A stretch of DNA of 36,968 nt from Anaerolineales bacterium (GTDB lineage: Bacteria > Chloroflexota > Anaerolineae > Anaerolineales > UBA4823): positions 1 to 36,968 of the forward strand of contig JAFGBV010000235.1 of the NCBI GenBank assembly GCA_016932955.1, in the 5' to 3' direction. Below the pieces are notes generated by a model. It saw nothing but the letters and a program-made list of their open reading frames with translations. It did not search any database and was not told the DNA's origin. Numbering within the stretch: the first letter of the stretch is position 1; each line of letters begins with the position of its first letter. Both the position numbers and the translations under genes were made by a program. This document shows, in pieces, positions 29,901 to 36,848 of the stretch.

Positions 29901-30910
29901 CAAACATCTGACTCCCAGCAGTAAGGGAAGTCATCGAGTTGGGCATCATGCACGCGTGGGCGCCCACCATTGATATCCACATCACCAAAAACAATATCCA
30001 CCGAACGTCCCCAGTAATAACCGGCATAGGTGTGCACGTGGAAGTGCAGATGGTGTCCTGTACTCTGTCCGGTATCATCCACAATCCCAATGAATTGCCC
30101 GCGCACTACCGGCACCCCTACCTCCTTCAGATCCTCTGGGATGCTATCTTGCGCCAGGTGGAGGTATAGCTGATAAGATGTTGGGGTTGTTGTCGTATCC
30201 TGGAGCACAATGTAATTGCCAACTCCAGAATCATCCCCATTCGGCACATTATCCTTCCACATCCACACCGTGCCAGACTTCGCTGCTTGGATGTTCCACA
30301 TCTTGCCTGAGATATAGAAATCAAAAGCGTAGTGAGCGTTCCCAGAAGGAGTGTACTTATCATGCAGTACAGATTGCGAGAGATAGACCGTTTGTCCGGC
30401 GCGCCAGGGCAACAGGTAACCCGTTAAGGGGGCTGCCGTAGTGGTTTGTTGTTCATAAGTTTCGTACAAACCCATCCACGTCTCCCTGAGTTCATCATCC
30501 ACCAGATCTGCAGGTGCATCTTGTAACAACTCGGGCCACTCACGATAAGAAGGCAGAGAGGCTTGCCATGCTTTTCCATCATAATGAGAGATAGCCAATC
30601 CTGGCTCGATGGGCAGCACAGCGCCAGTTTCGGCGTCATATAAAACGATCCAGGAGATAGCCCACTGCCCGTCCTCAGAAATAGTAGTGCCCTCAACTTC
30701 GGAATTGTTCACCAGAAACCCCAGGTTGAATTCACGCTCGCGGTTGACTTCCAGCATAACCGCCATTTCTGCCGCATTGATCATCTCCTCCTGGGCAACC
30801 ATATCTGGAGGGGGCTCTGCTGCCAAAGCCATCTCGCGTGCATGTGCGAAAAGCACCACGATTATCACGCACAAAAGCAGAACAGCAATTAAAATCCAGA
30901 GTCGTTTCAT
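26987..30910 (-). CDS. Exported M23 peptidase mosaic protein
   Basis: A 1307-residue secreted protein with an N-terminal signal or anchor (MKRLWILIAVLLLCVIIVVL). An M23/LytM-type metallopeptidase domain lies at about 165-320, with zinc ligands H193 and D197 (HYAFDF) and the HLH motif at H287/H289. Further along come a beta/gamma-crystallin-like segment (SLFEDANYSGNCVLYDIGDY), a fibronectin-III-like part, and a MAM/jellyroll-type domain of the kind found in immune inhibitor A peptidases. A PPC domain (DYDYYKFTGSAGDRVVIDID), Ig-like repeats and a final PPC-like domain close the protein. It probably cleaves peptidoglycan cross-links or extracellular peptides. The start at 30910 has AGGAGGAGG just upstream; sixteen further in-frame residues have no such support. 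Confidence 0.86.
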   Translation of the reverse strand: MKRLWILIAVLLLCVIIVVLFAHAREMALAAEPPPDMVAQEEMINAAEMAVMLEVNREREFNLGFLVNNSEVEGTTISEDGQWAISWIVLYDAETGAVLPIEPGLAISHYDGKAWQASLPSYREWPELLQDAPADLVDDELRETWMGLYETYEQQTTTAAPLTGYLLPWRAGQTVYLSQSVLHDKYTPSGNAHYAFDFYISGKMWNIQAAKSGTVWMWKDNVPNGDDSGVGNYIVLQDTTTTPTSYQLYLHLAQDSIPEDLKEVGVPVVRGQFIGIVDDTGQSTGHHLHFHVHTYAGYYWGRSVDIVFGDVDINGGRPRVHDAQLDDFPYCWESDVCITGRRNYVSQNWPPGDIIPPEGELAGVTMGATVTTGSITLSGRGWDDNSGLDYGEVIASYDGSWHTVGEPFAESFVMTWDLCNPALPIPDGPVSVALRLFDQDQNVNNLAGLTHFIKDYACPAPPVSCIPSADQVSLFEDANYSGNCVLYDIGDYANAGAIGDNDAASLLVGANVLVTLYSETDHTGHSQTFSASDSDLHGDIVGVDVLSSMRVARSNAAPLVPDLITSASTQFTAGDLVPLAWVDGGGALEYQVQYSKDGGAEVKLEWQKSPSVWLSNLLQGSYAWKVCARNGAGTVCSTTATFSMTAMGALPAAVNTPFQDTMETDTNWSESGLWRWKNDSGASYNGSHAWWYQGTDADYDDGKANWGFLTSVPINITASNRYLRFWYQYESETHDKHWDQRWLQISVNGDPFINLLQFGDDPYHTEMADANKNDWMQSPVVDLSAYAGSAVRIRFAFATLDPSMNVFDGWGIDNVVINNTPATTCSDLRQDETPQQAYALNYNTSATVAAEICPGGDYDYYKFTGSAGDRVVIDIDAQSNGSVLDAYAILLAGDGKTILVENDDQIFAQLRDPLLSLTLPQNGTYYIQVRAWKHPQVGDDDQDYTIRLYKDTGKPQAALVYPLTAAYLPDSSFDVTLNVQDDPDGIAQVAFYWHDSNWQDPTWELRGTDYDGEDGWSYSFDLAGEPEGFGNAVYIQVMDKAGRIAGISAWNLVLDKTAPVTILEPFPNPLPSNALQLTWSGYDNLSGLKYVNVQYSLNNGATWVDFDESIPGYVFDGWFVASPEQKVSFRMQGVDHSLNIESYPTEAEVTAAVPGAGVLCSSLDVYDTNGNDNTPATASVYVVKELAQRHNFCNPLAADFSADVDWISFYVVKGEFYLIRTKPLSPVTAPTLGIYAYNGETATLLAESVATTFGEPNDLAWVADRTGVIYLRVTHMDSTVIGSGVSYDLWVRNGYEIFMPWIVQSFK

Positions 30911-30999
30911 GGGCCTCCTCCTTGAACAAATCAGGACAGATATCAAAGAGAGTTGCATTAATCATACCCGAATTTGTCCATTTAGGGGAGAAAATCCTA

Positions 31000-32619
31000 T
31001 CAACAAACCCGTATACGGGATTCCTCCACCTTCCACTGAGCCCCGGCAAACCTCTCGATGAAGTAACGGTCATGCACCACCACCAGGGTTGCCCCCTCAA
31101 ACCGATCCAGCGCCTGCTCAAACCGAGCCCTCGAGGGAATATCCAGATGGTTGATTGGCTCATCAAGCAGCAAGAAATTGCTCCCCTGGGCTACTAACAA
31201 AGCAAGGGAAAGCCGCGCCCGTTCCCCATATGATAATAAGTGCACTGGAAGCAAAGCATCATCTCCGCTGAATAAAAAGAAGTGTAAAAATGCTCGCGTA
31301 TCTGTCTCATTCAAAGGGGCAGCGTTTTGGATCGTTTCCAAAGCGCTGATCGCAGGATTAAGGATCTCTTGTTCCTGAGACATGTACCCCAGGCGCACAT
31401 TATCGCTCAGTCGTAAACTGCCCGCAAGTGGGGGGATATGCCCCGCTATTGTGCGCAATAGGGTAGTTTTTCCACAGCCATTAGGACCAGTGAGGACAAC
31501 CCGTTGCCCAGCACGCATTTGAAGGGTGAGCCCAGTCAACAACGCTGGTTGACCAGGATAACCAACAGCCAGATCATCCATAGACAGCACTTCGCGGCCA
31601 ATATGCTCAGGCTCAGCAAATGCAAGTTTCATCTGCCAGGATTGGCGAGGTTTGTCCACTCGCTCATCCGAATCTACGTAGCGTTCGAGTTTTTTCTCAC
31701 GTGCCAGTGCTTTTTTCGCCACCTTCTTAGCAATCCGGCGCATACCCGGTTGGCGCGAGGTTGTTGTCTGTTCCACCCGGAATGCCTGTTGCTTCGTGCG
31801 TGCAATATCTTGCCTCATCCGGCGGATCTCGTACACCTGGTCACGATATACTGTCATCTGCCGCTCATTCGCCGCCAGGAATTGCTCCAGGTAAGCCGTG
31901 TAATTTCCCTCATACGTGCGCATCGTCAGTGAATCGGGGTCCAAGTCCAGGATTCGATCCACTGTGTGGTCCAGGAATGTACGGTCATGTGAGACGATCA
32001 GTGCTGCTCCTTGATAATGATCTAGCCATTCTTCAAGCCATTCCAGCATACCAATATCAAGGTGATTGGTCGGCTCATCCAGCAATAGCAGGTTGGGGTT
32101 TCCTAATAATGTCAGCGCCAGAGCCAAGCGCGTCTTCTGCCCGCCCGAGAGTGTATGTACTAATTGATCGGAGGGCAATTGAGCCAAACCTAAGGCCGCA
32201 AGGACCTGCTCCGCGCGTTGACTAGAAGTATCTCCGCTAAGGCGCTGCAAGGCAGCATCGTATGCCTGATGGAGATGTAAATCATGGGGGTTTTCTGCAA
32301 GCGCAGAAGCAAGAACAGCCACCTCCGCCTGGATTTCATCCAGGTTACCCTGGATTTTCGCCAGAAGCTCGGCAGTGGTCTGTTCAGGGTCCGGTACATA
32401 GCCTTGGGGCAGGTAACCAATCCGCAACCCGGGGCGAGTGGGCAGAACTCGCCCCTCATCGGGTTTCTCCACACCCGCCAAAACTCGCAGAAGCGTTGTC
32501 TTCCCGCAGCCGTTTGGTCCAATCAAGCCAATCCGATCACTTGAGTGGATTGTAAACGAAACACCCTTAAATAGGATATTGAGATTATAGGATTTGGCAA
32601 TATGATGAATAGTCAACAT
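31000..32619 (-). CDS. ABC-F ribosome-associated ATPase
   Basis: A 539-residue soluble tandem ABC protein without membrane domain. Both nucleotide-binding domains are complete: Walker A GPNGCGKT at 34-41 and again in the second half, signatures LSGGQKTRLALA and LSYGERARLSLA, and Walker B with catalytic Glu in LLLLDEPTNHLD and FLLLDEPINHLD (Thr changed to Ile in the second). The linker between them is about 80 residues, Lys/Arg-rich (VEQTTTSRQPG, KKVAKKALAREKKLERY). This is the interdomain element that reaches the ribosomal P/E sites. ABC-F proteins either rescue stalled ribosomes or protect them from antibiotics. An AAGGTG lies 7 bases before the ATG. The leader with upstream ORF and terminator argues for inducible expression and thus for a resistance or stress-type role. 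Confidence 0.9.
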   Translation of the reverse strand: MLTIHHIAKSYNLNILFKGVSFTIHSSDRIGLIGPNGCGKTTLLRVLAGVEKPDEGRVLPTRPGLRIGYLPQGYVPDPEQTTAELLAKIQGNLDEIQAEVAVLASALAENPHDLHLHQAYDAALQRLSGDTSSQRAEQVLAALGLAQLPSDQLVHTLSGGQKTRLALALTLLGNPNLLLLDEPTNHLDIGMLEWLEEWLDHYQGAALIVSHDRTFLDHTVDRILDLDPDSLTMRTYEGNYTAYLEQFLAANERQMTVYRDQVYEIRRMRQDIARTKQQAFRVEQTTTSRQPGMRRIAKKVAKKALAREKKLERYVDSDERVDKPRQSWQMKLAFAEPEHIGREVLSMDDLAVGYPGQPALLTGLTLQMRAGQRVVLTGPNGCGKTTLLRTIAGHIPPLAGSLRLSDNVRLGYMSQEQEILNPAISALETIQNAAPLNETDTRAFLHFFLFSGDDALLPVHLLSYGERARLSLALLVAQGSNFLLLDEPINHLDIPSRARFEQALDRFEGATLVVVHDRYFIERFAGAQWKVEESRIRVC

Positions 32620-32641
32620 AAACTACACCTTCGAAATATAT

Positions 32642-32666
32642 AAAAACCGGGGGCAAACGCCCCCGG
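32642..32666 (-). terminator. Intrinsic terminator (attenuator) in the ABC-F leader
   Basis: On the minus strand a perfect 8-bp stem, CCGGGGGC/GCCCCCGG with a four-base loop (32647-32666), is followed directly by TTTTT (32646-32642). It lies only about 22 bases before the ABC-F start codon and downstream of that gene's promoter. It should therefore stop transcription prematurely unless it is disrupted, which makes it an attenuator rather than an end-of-gene terminator. Confidence 0.85.
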
Positions 32667-32686
32667 CTGAGGTTATTATCAGCAGG
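32663..32686 (-). promoter_or_regulatory. Candidate antiterminator stem competing with the attenuator
   Basis: The arms 32679-32686 and 32663-32670 can form seven base pairs with one mismatch around an eight-base loop. The second arm uses bases 32663-32666, which the terminator stem also needs, so the two structures exclude each other. A weaker 4-bp pairing of 32683-32686 with 32694-32697 could sequester the first arm; a ribosome stalled on the upstream ORF would cover that site. Confidence 0.5.
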
Positions 32687-32712
32687 CCGTTACCCTGTAA
32701 AAGCGCTACGAA

Positions 32713-32730
32713 TTACAAGTTGTTGATCAT
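32713..32730 (-). CDS. Five-codon leader peptide MINNL upstream of the ABC-F gene
   Basis: ATG ATC AAC AAC TTG TAA is preceded by GGAGG at 32738-32742, exactly 7 bases from the ATG, which is an ideal ribosome site for a very short frame. An in-frame ATG at 32751, right at the expected transcription start, would extend it to MKSGGIGMINNL but lacks a Shine-Dalgarno. Its place between promoter and attenuator suggests that ribosome behaviour on this peptide controls termination, as in known ABC-F and erm leaders. Confidence 0.6.
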   Translation of the reverse strand: MINNL

Positions 32731-32757
32731 CCCAATTCCTCCAGATTTCATCCACTG

Positions 32758-32766
32758 ATTATAGCA
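32758..32766 (-). promoter_or_regulatory. Extended -10 promoter of the ABC-F gene
   Basis: On the minus strand the sequence is TGCTATAAT, a perfect -10 hexamer with the TGn extension. No convincing -35 is present, as is usual for extended -10 promoters. Transcription would start near 32751 and give a leader of about 130 bases. Confidence 0.65.
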
Positions 32767-32783
32767 TAAAGCTTAGTCCGCTA

Positions 32784-32812
32784 TTGACAGGCCCGGTCGA
32801 GAGCATTAGACT
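32784..32812 (+). promoter_or_regulatory. Promoter of the GNAT gene
   Basis: TTGACA (32784-32789, perfect -35) is followed after 17 bases by TAGACT (32807-32812, 4 of 6). The start site would fall at about 32819-32820, on the GTG that fits as the first codon of the acetyltransferase. It lies back to back with the ABC-F promoter. Confidence 0.5.
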
Positions 32813-32819
32813 CCCTGAC

Positions 32820-33359
32820 GTGCACACCGAAAACAAAACCGCTATCCTCATCCGCCTTGCGACCATGCAAGACAATGTATTGCTAGCAGAGTTAGGGGCG
32901 CGTACATTTGTAGATTCTTTTGGTGCGCAAAACACGCCCGAAAATATGGCCGCCTATTTGACAGAATCTTTCAGCCCGCAACAACAAGCCGCAGAACTGG
33001 CAAACCCAGCTACCGTTTTCTTGATCGCCCAGGTTGCCAATACGGTCGTGGGCTATGCAAAATTACACAAAGGGCCAGCGCCCGATTGCATCAGCGGAGA
33101 AAATCCGATTGAGATCGCGCGCTTCTACGCTTGTCAGGATTGGATCGGACATGGGGTAGGTGCTGCGTTGATGCAGTCATGCTTGGCGCACGCCCAGCAG
33201 CAGAGTTGTGATGTGGCTTGGCTGGATGTATGGGAACAAAATCCACGCGCCATCGCCTTCTATCGTAAATGGAGATTTCGGGAGGTCGGAACGCAAGTAT
33301 TCAAGCTTGGTAATGATTTGCAAAACGATCTGTTAATGCAAAGACCAGTAGCCCTTTAG
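32820..33359 (+). CDS. GNAT family N-acetyltransferase, PaiA-like
   Basis: A protein of about 179 residues with a complete GNAT fold. The first strand reads AILIRLATMQDN. The segment TFVDSFGAQNTPENMAAYL is strikingly like Bacillus PaiA (spermidine/spermine acetyltransferase), as I recall that sequence. The acetyl-CoA-binding region is ARFYACQDWIGHGVGAALM (Q/RxxGxG/A-like), and the closing strand is WEQNPRAIAFYRKWRF. It probably acetylates a polyamine, amine or peptide N-terminus. The frame opens with a TTG at 32784, but that lies on the -35 box. The GTG at 32820 coincides with the predicted transcription start, suggesting a leaderless mRNA. The ATG at 32865 would remove the first strand. It is divergent from ABC-F and 3 bases from the convergent pyruvate kinase. 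Confidence 0.85.
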   Translation: MHTENKTAILIRLATMQDNVLLAELGARTFVDSFGAQNTPENMAAYLTESFSPQQQAAELANPATVFLIAQVANTVVGYAKLHKGPAPDCISGENPIEIARFYACQDWIGHGVGAALMQSCLAHAQQQSCDVAWLDVWEQNPRAIAFYRKWRFREVGTQVFKLGNDLQNDLLMQRPVAL

Positions 33360-33362
33360 CAC

Positions 33363-34799
33363 CTAAGAATTTCCTATCGTATGTAACAGTGCCAGGTTAG
33401 TGGGACGTACCTGGTCAACTGGAAAACCGCAGATGAGTACCACCTGCTGGCCTGGCTGAAACATTCCTTTTGCCATCATCCTTGCCTCAACTTCCCCCAC
33501 CATGGCTTCGATCGTTGCCACATGTGGTAATTGGTAAGGTTGCACCCCCCAATACATCGCCAGACGGTGATAACCTGCCTCCTCGGGGGTAAATGCCAGG
33601 ATTGGCACGCTGGGGCGTGTCTTAGACATCAACAGTGCAGTGCGCCCGCTTTTTGTGAACACTGCAATAGCTGCCACATTGCGATCATGTGCCAATTCCC
33701 GCGCAGCCAGCGTCATATAATACGTGTCGTCAAATTTCTCATCTGCCGAAACCGGTCCGTGCCAGTGCCCCCATTCTGCCAGGTGTGCTTCTGCCTGGCA
33801 GATGATTGCCCCCATCATCTCGACTGACTGAACCGGATAAGCCCCCACCGCTGTCTCACCCGAAAGCATCACCGCATCAGTGCCATCAAGGATTGCGTTT
33901 GCCACATCTGATGCCTCTGCGCGGGTTGGGCGCGGATTATGGATCATTGAATCAAGCATCTGAGTAGCAGTGATGACCAGCTTGCCATGCCGGTTGGCAC
34001 ATTCAATAATCCGCTTTTGTGCAATCGGAACCTCCTGAGGCGACATCTCCACCCCCAAATCCCCACGCGCCACCATAACCCCACTTGCATCACGCACAAT
34101 CTCCTCCAGATTGTCCAGCGCTTCGGGCCGCTCCAATTTGGCAATGACTGGCGTATCTGCAAGTTCTGGCGCTAAGCGCGCAATCCGCTGTCGTATATAG
34201 TAGATATCGCGCGCCGAGCGCACAAAAGACAGCGCAACCGCATCAATCCCTTCCCGAAGCCCAAAAGCCAGATCCTTTTCGTCCTTCTCTGTCATCGAGG
34301 GGATGTCCAATCGAGCACCAGGCAGGTTGATTCCTTTGTGTGCTTTCAAAATCCCCCCCGTCACCACCGTTGTGCGCACGCGCAAACGGTCAGAGGAAAT
34401 CACCCGTAACTCCAAGTTGCCATCATCCAGCAATATCCGCCCGCCTGGCACAACTGCCCGAGCCAAATCGGGAAAATCAACTGGAATCTCATCCGAGCCT
34501 GGCTCCACCGGCAAAGTTGTCAATGAGACGGTCTCTCCAGGTATCAATTCAACCCCCTCAGTGGGCAGGTTAGCGGTGCGAATCTTAGGACCCTGTAAAT
34601 CCTGCAATACACAGACAGGGCGCCCAGCCTGCTGCGCTACCCTTCGGAGGCGGCTGACAACTGCAGCATGTTCCTCGTGCTTCCCATGCGAGAAATTAAG
34701 CCTGGCAACATCCATGCCCGCCTCAGTCAAATGGTGAATGGTCGCTTCATCCTGGCTGGCCGGTCCAATCGTAGCAACGATTTTTGTTCTGCGCTCCAT
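33363..34799 (-). CDS. pyk: Pyruvate kinase
   Basis: A 478-residue pyruvate kinase, converting phosphoenolpyruvate and ADP to pyruvate and ATP in glycolysis. The N-terminus is TKIVATIGPAS. The active site includes RLNFSHG, the catalytic lysine in VIAKLERPEAL, the metal-binding MVARGDLGVEM, and the block LDGTDAVMLSGETAVGAYP. The length is that of the standard enzyme without the extra C-terminal PEP-utiliser domain of Bacillus. The start at 34799 has GGAGG 7 bases upstream; the frame runs 42 codons further up but into transposon remnants, so it was cut. The 3' end lies 3 bases from the GNAT stop. Confidence 0.96.
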   Translation of the reverse strand: MERRTKIVATIGPASQDEATIHHLTEAGMDVARLNFSHGKHEEHAAVVSRLRRVAQQAGRPVCVLQDLQGPKIRTANLPTEGVELIPGETVSLTTLPVEPGSDEIPVDFPDLARAVVPGGRILLDDGNLELRVISSDRLRVRTTVVTGGILKAHKGINLPGARLDIPSMTEKDEKDLAFGLREGIDAVALSFVRSARDIYYIRQRIARLAPELADTPVIAKLERPEALDNLEEIVRDASGVMVARGDLGVEMSPQEVPIAQKRIIECANRHGKLVITATQMLDSMIHNPRPTRAEASDVANAILDGTDAVMLSGETAVGAYPVQSVEMMGAIICQAEAHLAEWGHWHGPVSADEKFDDTYYMTLAARELAHDRNVAAIAVFTKSGRTALLMSKTRPSVPILAFTPEEAGYHRLAMYWGVQPYQLPHVATIEAMVGEVEARMMAKGMFQPGQQVVLICGFPVDQVRPTNLALLHTIGNS

Positions 34800-34818
34800 C
34801 GCATTTCCTCCAAGAAGA

Positions 34819-34824
34819 ATTATA
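34819..34824 (-). promoter_or_regulatory. pyk: -10 box of the pyruvate kinase promoter
   Basis: A perfect TATAAT on the minus strand, placed so that the transcript would start about 13 bases before the ATG and contain just the GGAGG site. The -35 is poor (TTCAAC at 16 bases). The promoter abuts the transposase remnant. Confidence 0.4.
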
Positions 34825-34840
34825 CGTGAAAACCCCAAAA

Positions 34841-34984
34841 GTTGAACGCAGATTTTGCCGAGCAGCGAACGTCCGCCGACTTGCGCGGGATTATGAATGT
34901 CTGCCGGAGACTTTAAGTGCCCCACGGGGATGCCGTAAGCTAACGTATCTTAGGCGCGAAAGGGTTAGTTTGCAGGAAGAATAG
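34841..34984 (+). pseudogene. C-terminal remnant of an IS5-type transposase
   Basis: The plus-strand frame at 34841-34918 encodes KVERRF … RRLARDYECLPETLS. This matches the conserved tail of IS5 (IS427-like) transposases, usually 'VERTFAWLGRCRRLAKDYERLPET'. No start or catalytic part is present; after LPETLS the frame runs into the 50-base repeat and stops at 34984. This is a decayed fragment left by a mobile element just upstream of pyk. Confidence 0.6.
34916..34965. repeat. 50-base repeat, copy 1
   Basis: Begins AGTGCCCCACGGGG and ends TTAGGCGCGAAAGGGT. It matches copy 2 at 36763-36813 in 44 of 51 aligned positions, counting one gap. It starts at the end of the IS5-type remnant. CCCC-AC-GGGG inside it is a small palindrome. 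Confidence 0.75.
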
Positions 34985-35032
34985 AACAGGGAGGGTCTTG
35001 AATGGAGTACAATAAATTGGCGATCTGGATAA

Positions 35033-35161
35033 TCATCTGTGACGGTGCAGATAGCGGGTTTGATGCATGGAGGTCGTTCAATCAATCGCAGAGCCTTTGG
35101 TTATCGCGACTTTGATCATTTAATGAAGAAGAGGAACAATCAATTTTGCGGGCAATTGTGA
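35033..35161 (+). pseudogene. C-terminal remnant of an ISL3-like transposase
   Basis: A short plus-strand frame encodes [19 protein letters not shown] near 35069-35125. It resembles the 'IKRQAFGYRNFDNFRLR' tail of ISL3-family transposases. It has no start and ends 16 bases into the FAD oxidoreductase gene in another frame. The neighbouring bases 34986-35032 hold nothing I recognise. Together with the IS5-type remnant it marks this 350-base gap as a site of past insertions. Confidence 0.5.
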
Positions 35162-36621
35162 TCGGAGCAGGTATCGGTGGATTGACCACGGCCGCAGTGC
35201 TAGCACGCGCCGGTCTAGATGTGACCGTGCTGGAGGCGCAGGTTTACCCGGGAGGCTGCGCCAGCACGTTCTTTCACCAGGGCTACCACTTTGACGCGGG
35301 CGCTACACTGTCGGCCGGATTTTACCCTGGCGGCCCGATGGAGCGCGTAGCACAAGCTGCCGGGATTGACGCTTGGCCCACCCAACCCGCCAAGACTGCC
35401 ATGCTCGTTCACTTGCCCAATCAGATGTGCATCCCCAGGCGCGCTGAAGATATCCGTTGGAACGATATTGACCGCGCGTTCGGTCAGGCTGGGTTGAATT
35501 TCTTTCGCTGGCAAGAGAGCACCGCGGACGCCCTATGGGCGTTGGCGCTGCGCCTGCCACCCTGGCCGCCACAGTCTCTGGCTGACTTGAGTGAGGCCGC
35601 CTCGATAAGCGCTCCCTGGATGCGCCAGCGCCTAAGCCCGGGGCTGATGATTGACGCCTTCCAACCCGTCGCAGCCCATTTGCGGCGGGCACCCGAGCAA
35701 CTTCGGTTGTTTATTGACGCGCAACTGCTCATCTCGGCACAGGTTACCAGCGACCATGCGAACGCGCTTTACGGCGCGGCCGCACTCGATCTGCCGCGGC
35801 GCGGGGTGGCCCACCTCAGCGGCGGGATGGGCGCTATCGCCGAAACATTGGTTGGCGCGGTTCGCCGTCATGGCGGGCAAGTGCTCTATCGTCATGAAGT
35901 TTCCCGCATTAAAACATCAGGAAGCCTTTCTTACCTTGTGGAAACAAAACGGGGCGGCTCTTTTCCTGCCGACCTGGTGATAGCTAACCTAACCCCGTGG
36001 AACACTGCCGGTTTATTTGATATAGACGTTCCTAAAACAATACACCTCATAGCATCTCGCCCGGTGAACGGCTGGGGGGCGTTTATGGTTTATATTGGAT
36101 TAGACGATGCGGTCATCTCTCAGGACACTCCCTTGCATCACCAGATCATCCTTCGCCGACCATTAGGCGAGGGCAACAGCATTTTTGCCTCGCTCAGCCC
36201 GGCCTGGGATACCAGCCGCGCCCCCTCCGGCCAGCGCGCCCTGACCTTAAGCACCCACACCAACCTGAACAAATGGTGGCAGCTTTACCAGGCAGATATC
36301 GCCGCATATGAATCGCGCAAGGCTGAAATGGGCGAAAAAATGCTGGCTGCCACCGAAACAGCCATCCCGGGATTACGCGCAGCTGCGCGGCTGGTGATGA
36401 CTGCCACACCAGTCACCTTCCAACGCTTTACTCGCCGCAAATGGGGCTGGGTGGGTGGATTTCCCCAAACCGGCCTGCTACGCACACTTGGTCCTCGCAT
36501 GGGTCGCAACCTGTGGTTGGTAGGCGATTCAATTTTCCCAGGGCAATCAACCGCTGCGGTAGCCCTGGGCGGTCTGCGCGTAGCGCAGACGGTGCTACGC
36601 GAGAAAGGTATCCTGATTTAA
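35146..36621 (+). CDS. CrtI/CrtISO-like FAD-dependent oxidoreductase
   Basis: A 491-residue flavoprotein of the phytoene desaturase/carotenoid isomerase/retinol saturase superfamily. The N-terminal dinucleotide fold has GAGIGG at 7-12, then a Glu ending strand 2 (VTVLEA, E30), followed by YPGGCAST. The C-terminal FAD motif is [22 protein letters not shown]. It is likely to desaturate, saturate or isomerise a polyene such as a carotenoid, but no other carotenoid gene is in the window. The TTG start at 35146 is used because the Rossmann fold begins at residue 3; AGAGGAA lies about 10 bases upstream and no ATG or GTG is available earlier without stops. It is flanked by the two 50-base repeats. 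The first part is more GC-rich than the neighbours, which fits lateral transfer. Confidence 0.85.
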   Translation: MRAIVIGAGIGGLTTAAVLARAGLDVTVLEAQVYPGGCASTFFHQGYHFDAGATLSAGFYPGGPMERVAQAAGIDAWPTQPAKTAMLVHLPNQMCIPRRAEDIRWNDIDRAFGQAGLNFFRWQESTADALWALALRLPPWPPQSLADLSEAASISAPWMRQRLSPGLMIDAFQPVAAHLRRAPEQLRLFIDAQLLISAQVTSDHANALYGAAALDLPRRGVAHLSGGMGAIAETLVGAVRRHGGQVLYRHEVSRIKTSGSLSYLVETKRGGSFPADLVIANLTPWNTAGLFDIDVPKTIHLIASRPVNGWGAFMVYIGLDDAVISQDTPLHHQIILRRPLGEGNSIFASLSPAWDTSRAPSGQRALTLSTHTNLNKWWQLYQADIAAYESRKAEMGEKMLAATETAIPGLRAAARLVMTATPVTFQRFTRRKWGWVGGFPQTGLLRTLGPRMGRNLWLVGDSIFPGQSTAAVALGGLRVAQTVLREKGILI

Positions 36622-36722
36622 GACATATGATTTACGAGGCCGCAAACATTTACCCTTACTCATTGCGTTAATTTATCATTGATGACAATGTTTTGGCATG
36701 GAACAGGTATCGGGGAAATAAC

Positions 36723-36757
36723 AACTCCTGCCTTATTTCACAAATAAGACAGGAGTT
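36723..36757. terminator. Long hairpin downstream of the FAD oxidoreductase
   Basis: Arms AACTCCTG-C-CTTATTT (36723-36738) and AAATAAG-A-CAGGAGTT (36742-36757) pair over 15 positions with a single C/A mismatch and a three-base loop. It lies 100 bases after the gene. There is no T-run on either side, so it could be a U-less terminator, an mRNA-stabilising hairpin or part of a repeat element with copy 2, which starts 5 bases later. Confidence 0.45.
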
Positions 36758-36762
36758 CGACC

Positions 36763-36813
36763 AGTGCCCCCACGGGGGTACCGTACGTTAACGTGTCTTA
36801 GGCGCAAAAGGGT
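36763..36813. repeat. 50-base repeat, copy 2
   Basis: Direct repeat of 34916-34965 with six substitutions and one extra base. It contains CCCCC-AC-GGGGG and the palindrome ACGTTAACGT, both more perfect than in copy 1, so it may be closer to the original. Copies 1 and 2 flank the oxidoreductase gene. Confidence 0.75.
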
Positions 36814-36848
36814 GGCATCCAACTGAATCAGCTTTTGTGCTGCCGGCA

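Noticed and set aside
32784..32819. TTG at 32784 as the start of the GNAT protein
   Set aside because: This TTG is part of a perfect -35 TTGACA, so it would not be transcribed. The acetyltransferase fold begins well after it.
34800..34925. N-terminal extension of pyruvate kinase to 34925
   Set aside because: The extra 42 residues are translated from transposon remnants and repeat. The GGAGG-supported ATG at 34799 matches the family N-terminus.
36705..36838. Second minus-strand frame at the right edge ending in CHPFAPKTR inside repeat copy 2
   Set aside because: It overlaps the repeat and has a similar relative at copy 1 (NPFAPKIR), so it reflects the repeat rather than a gene.
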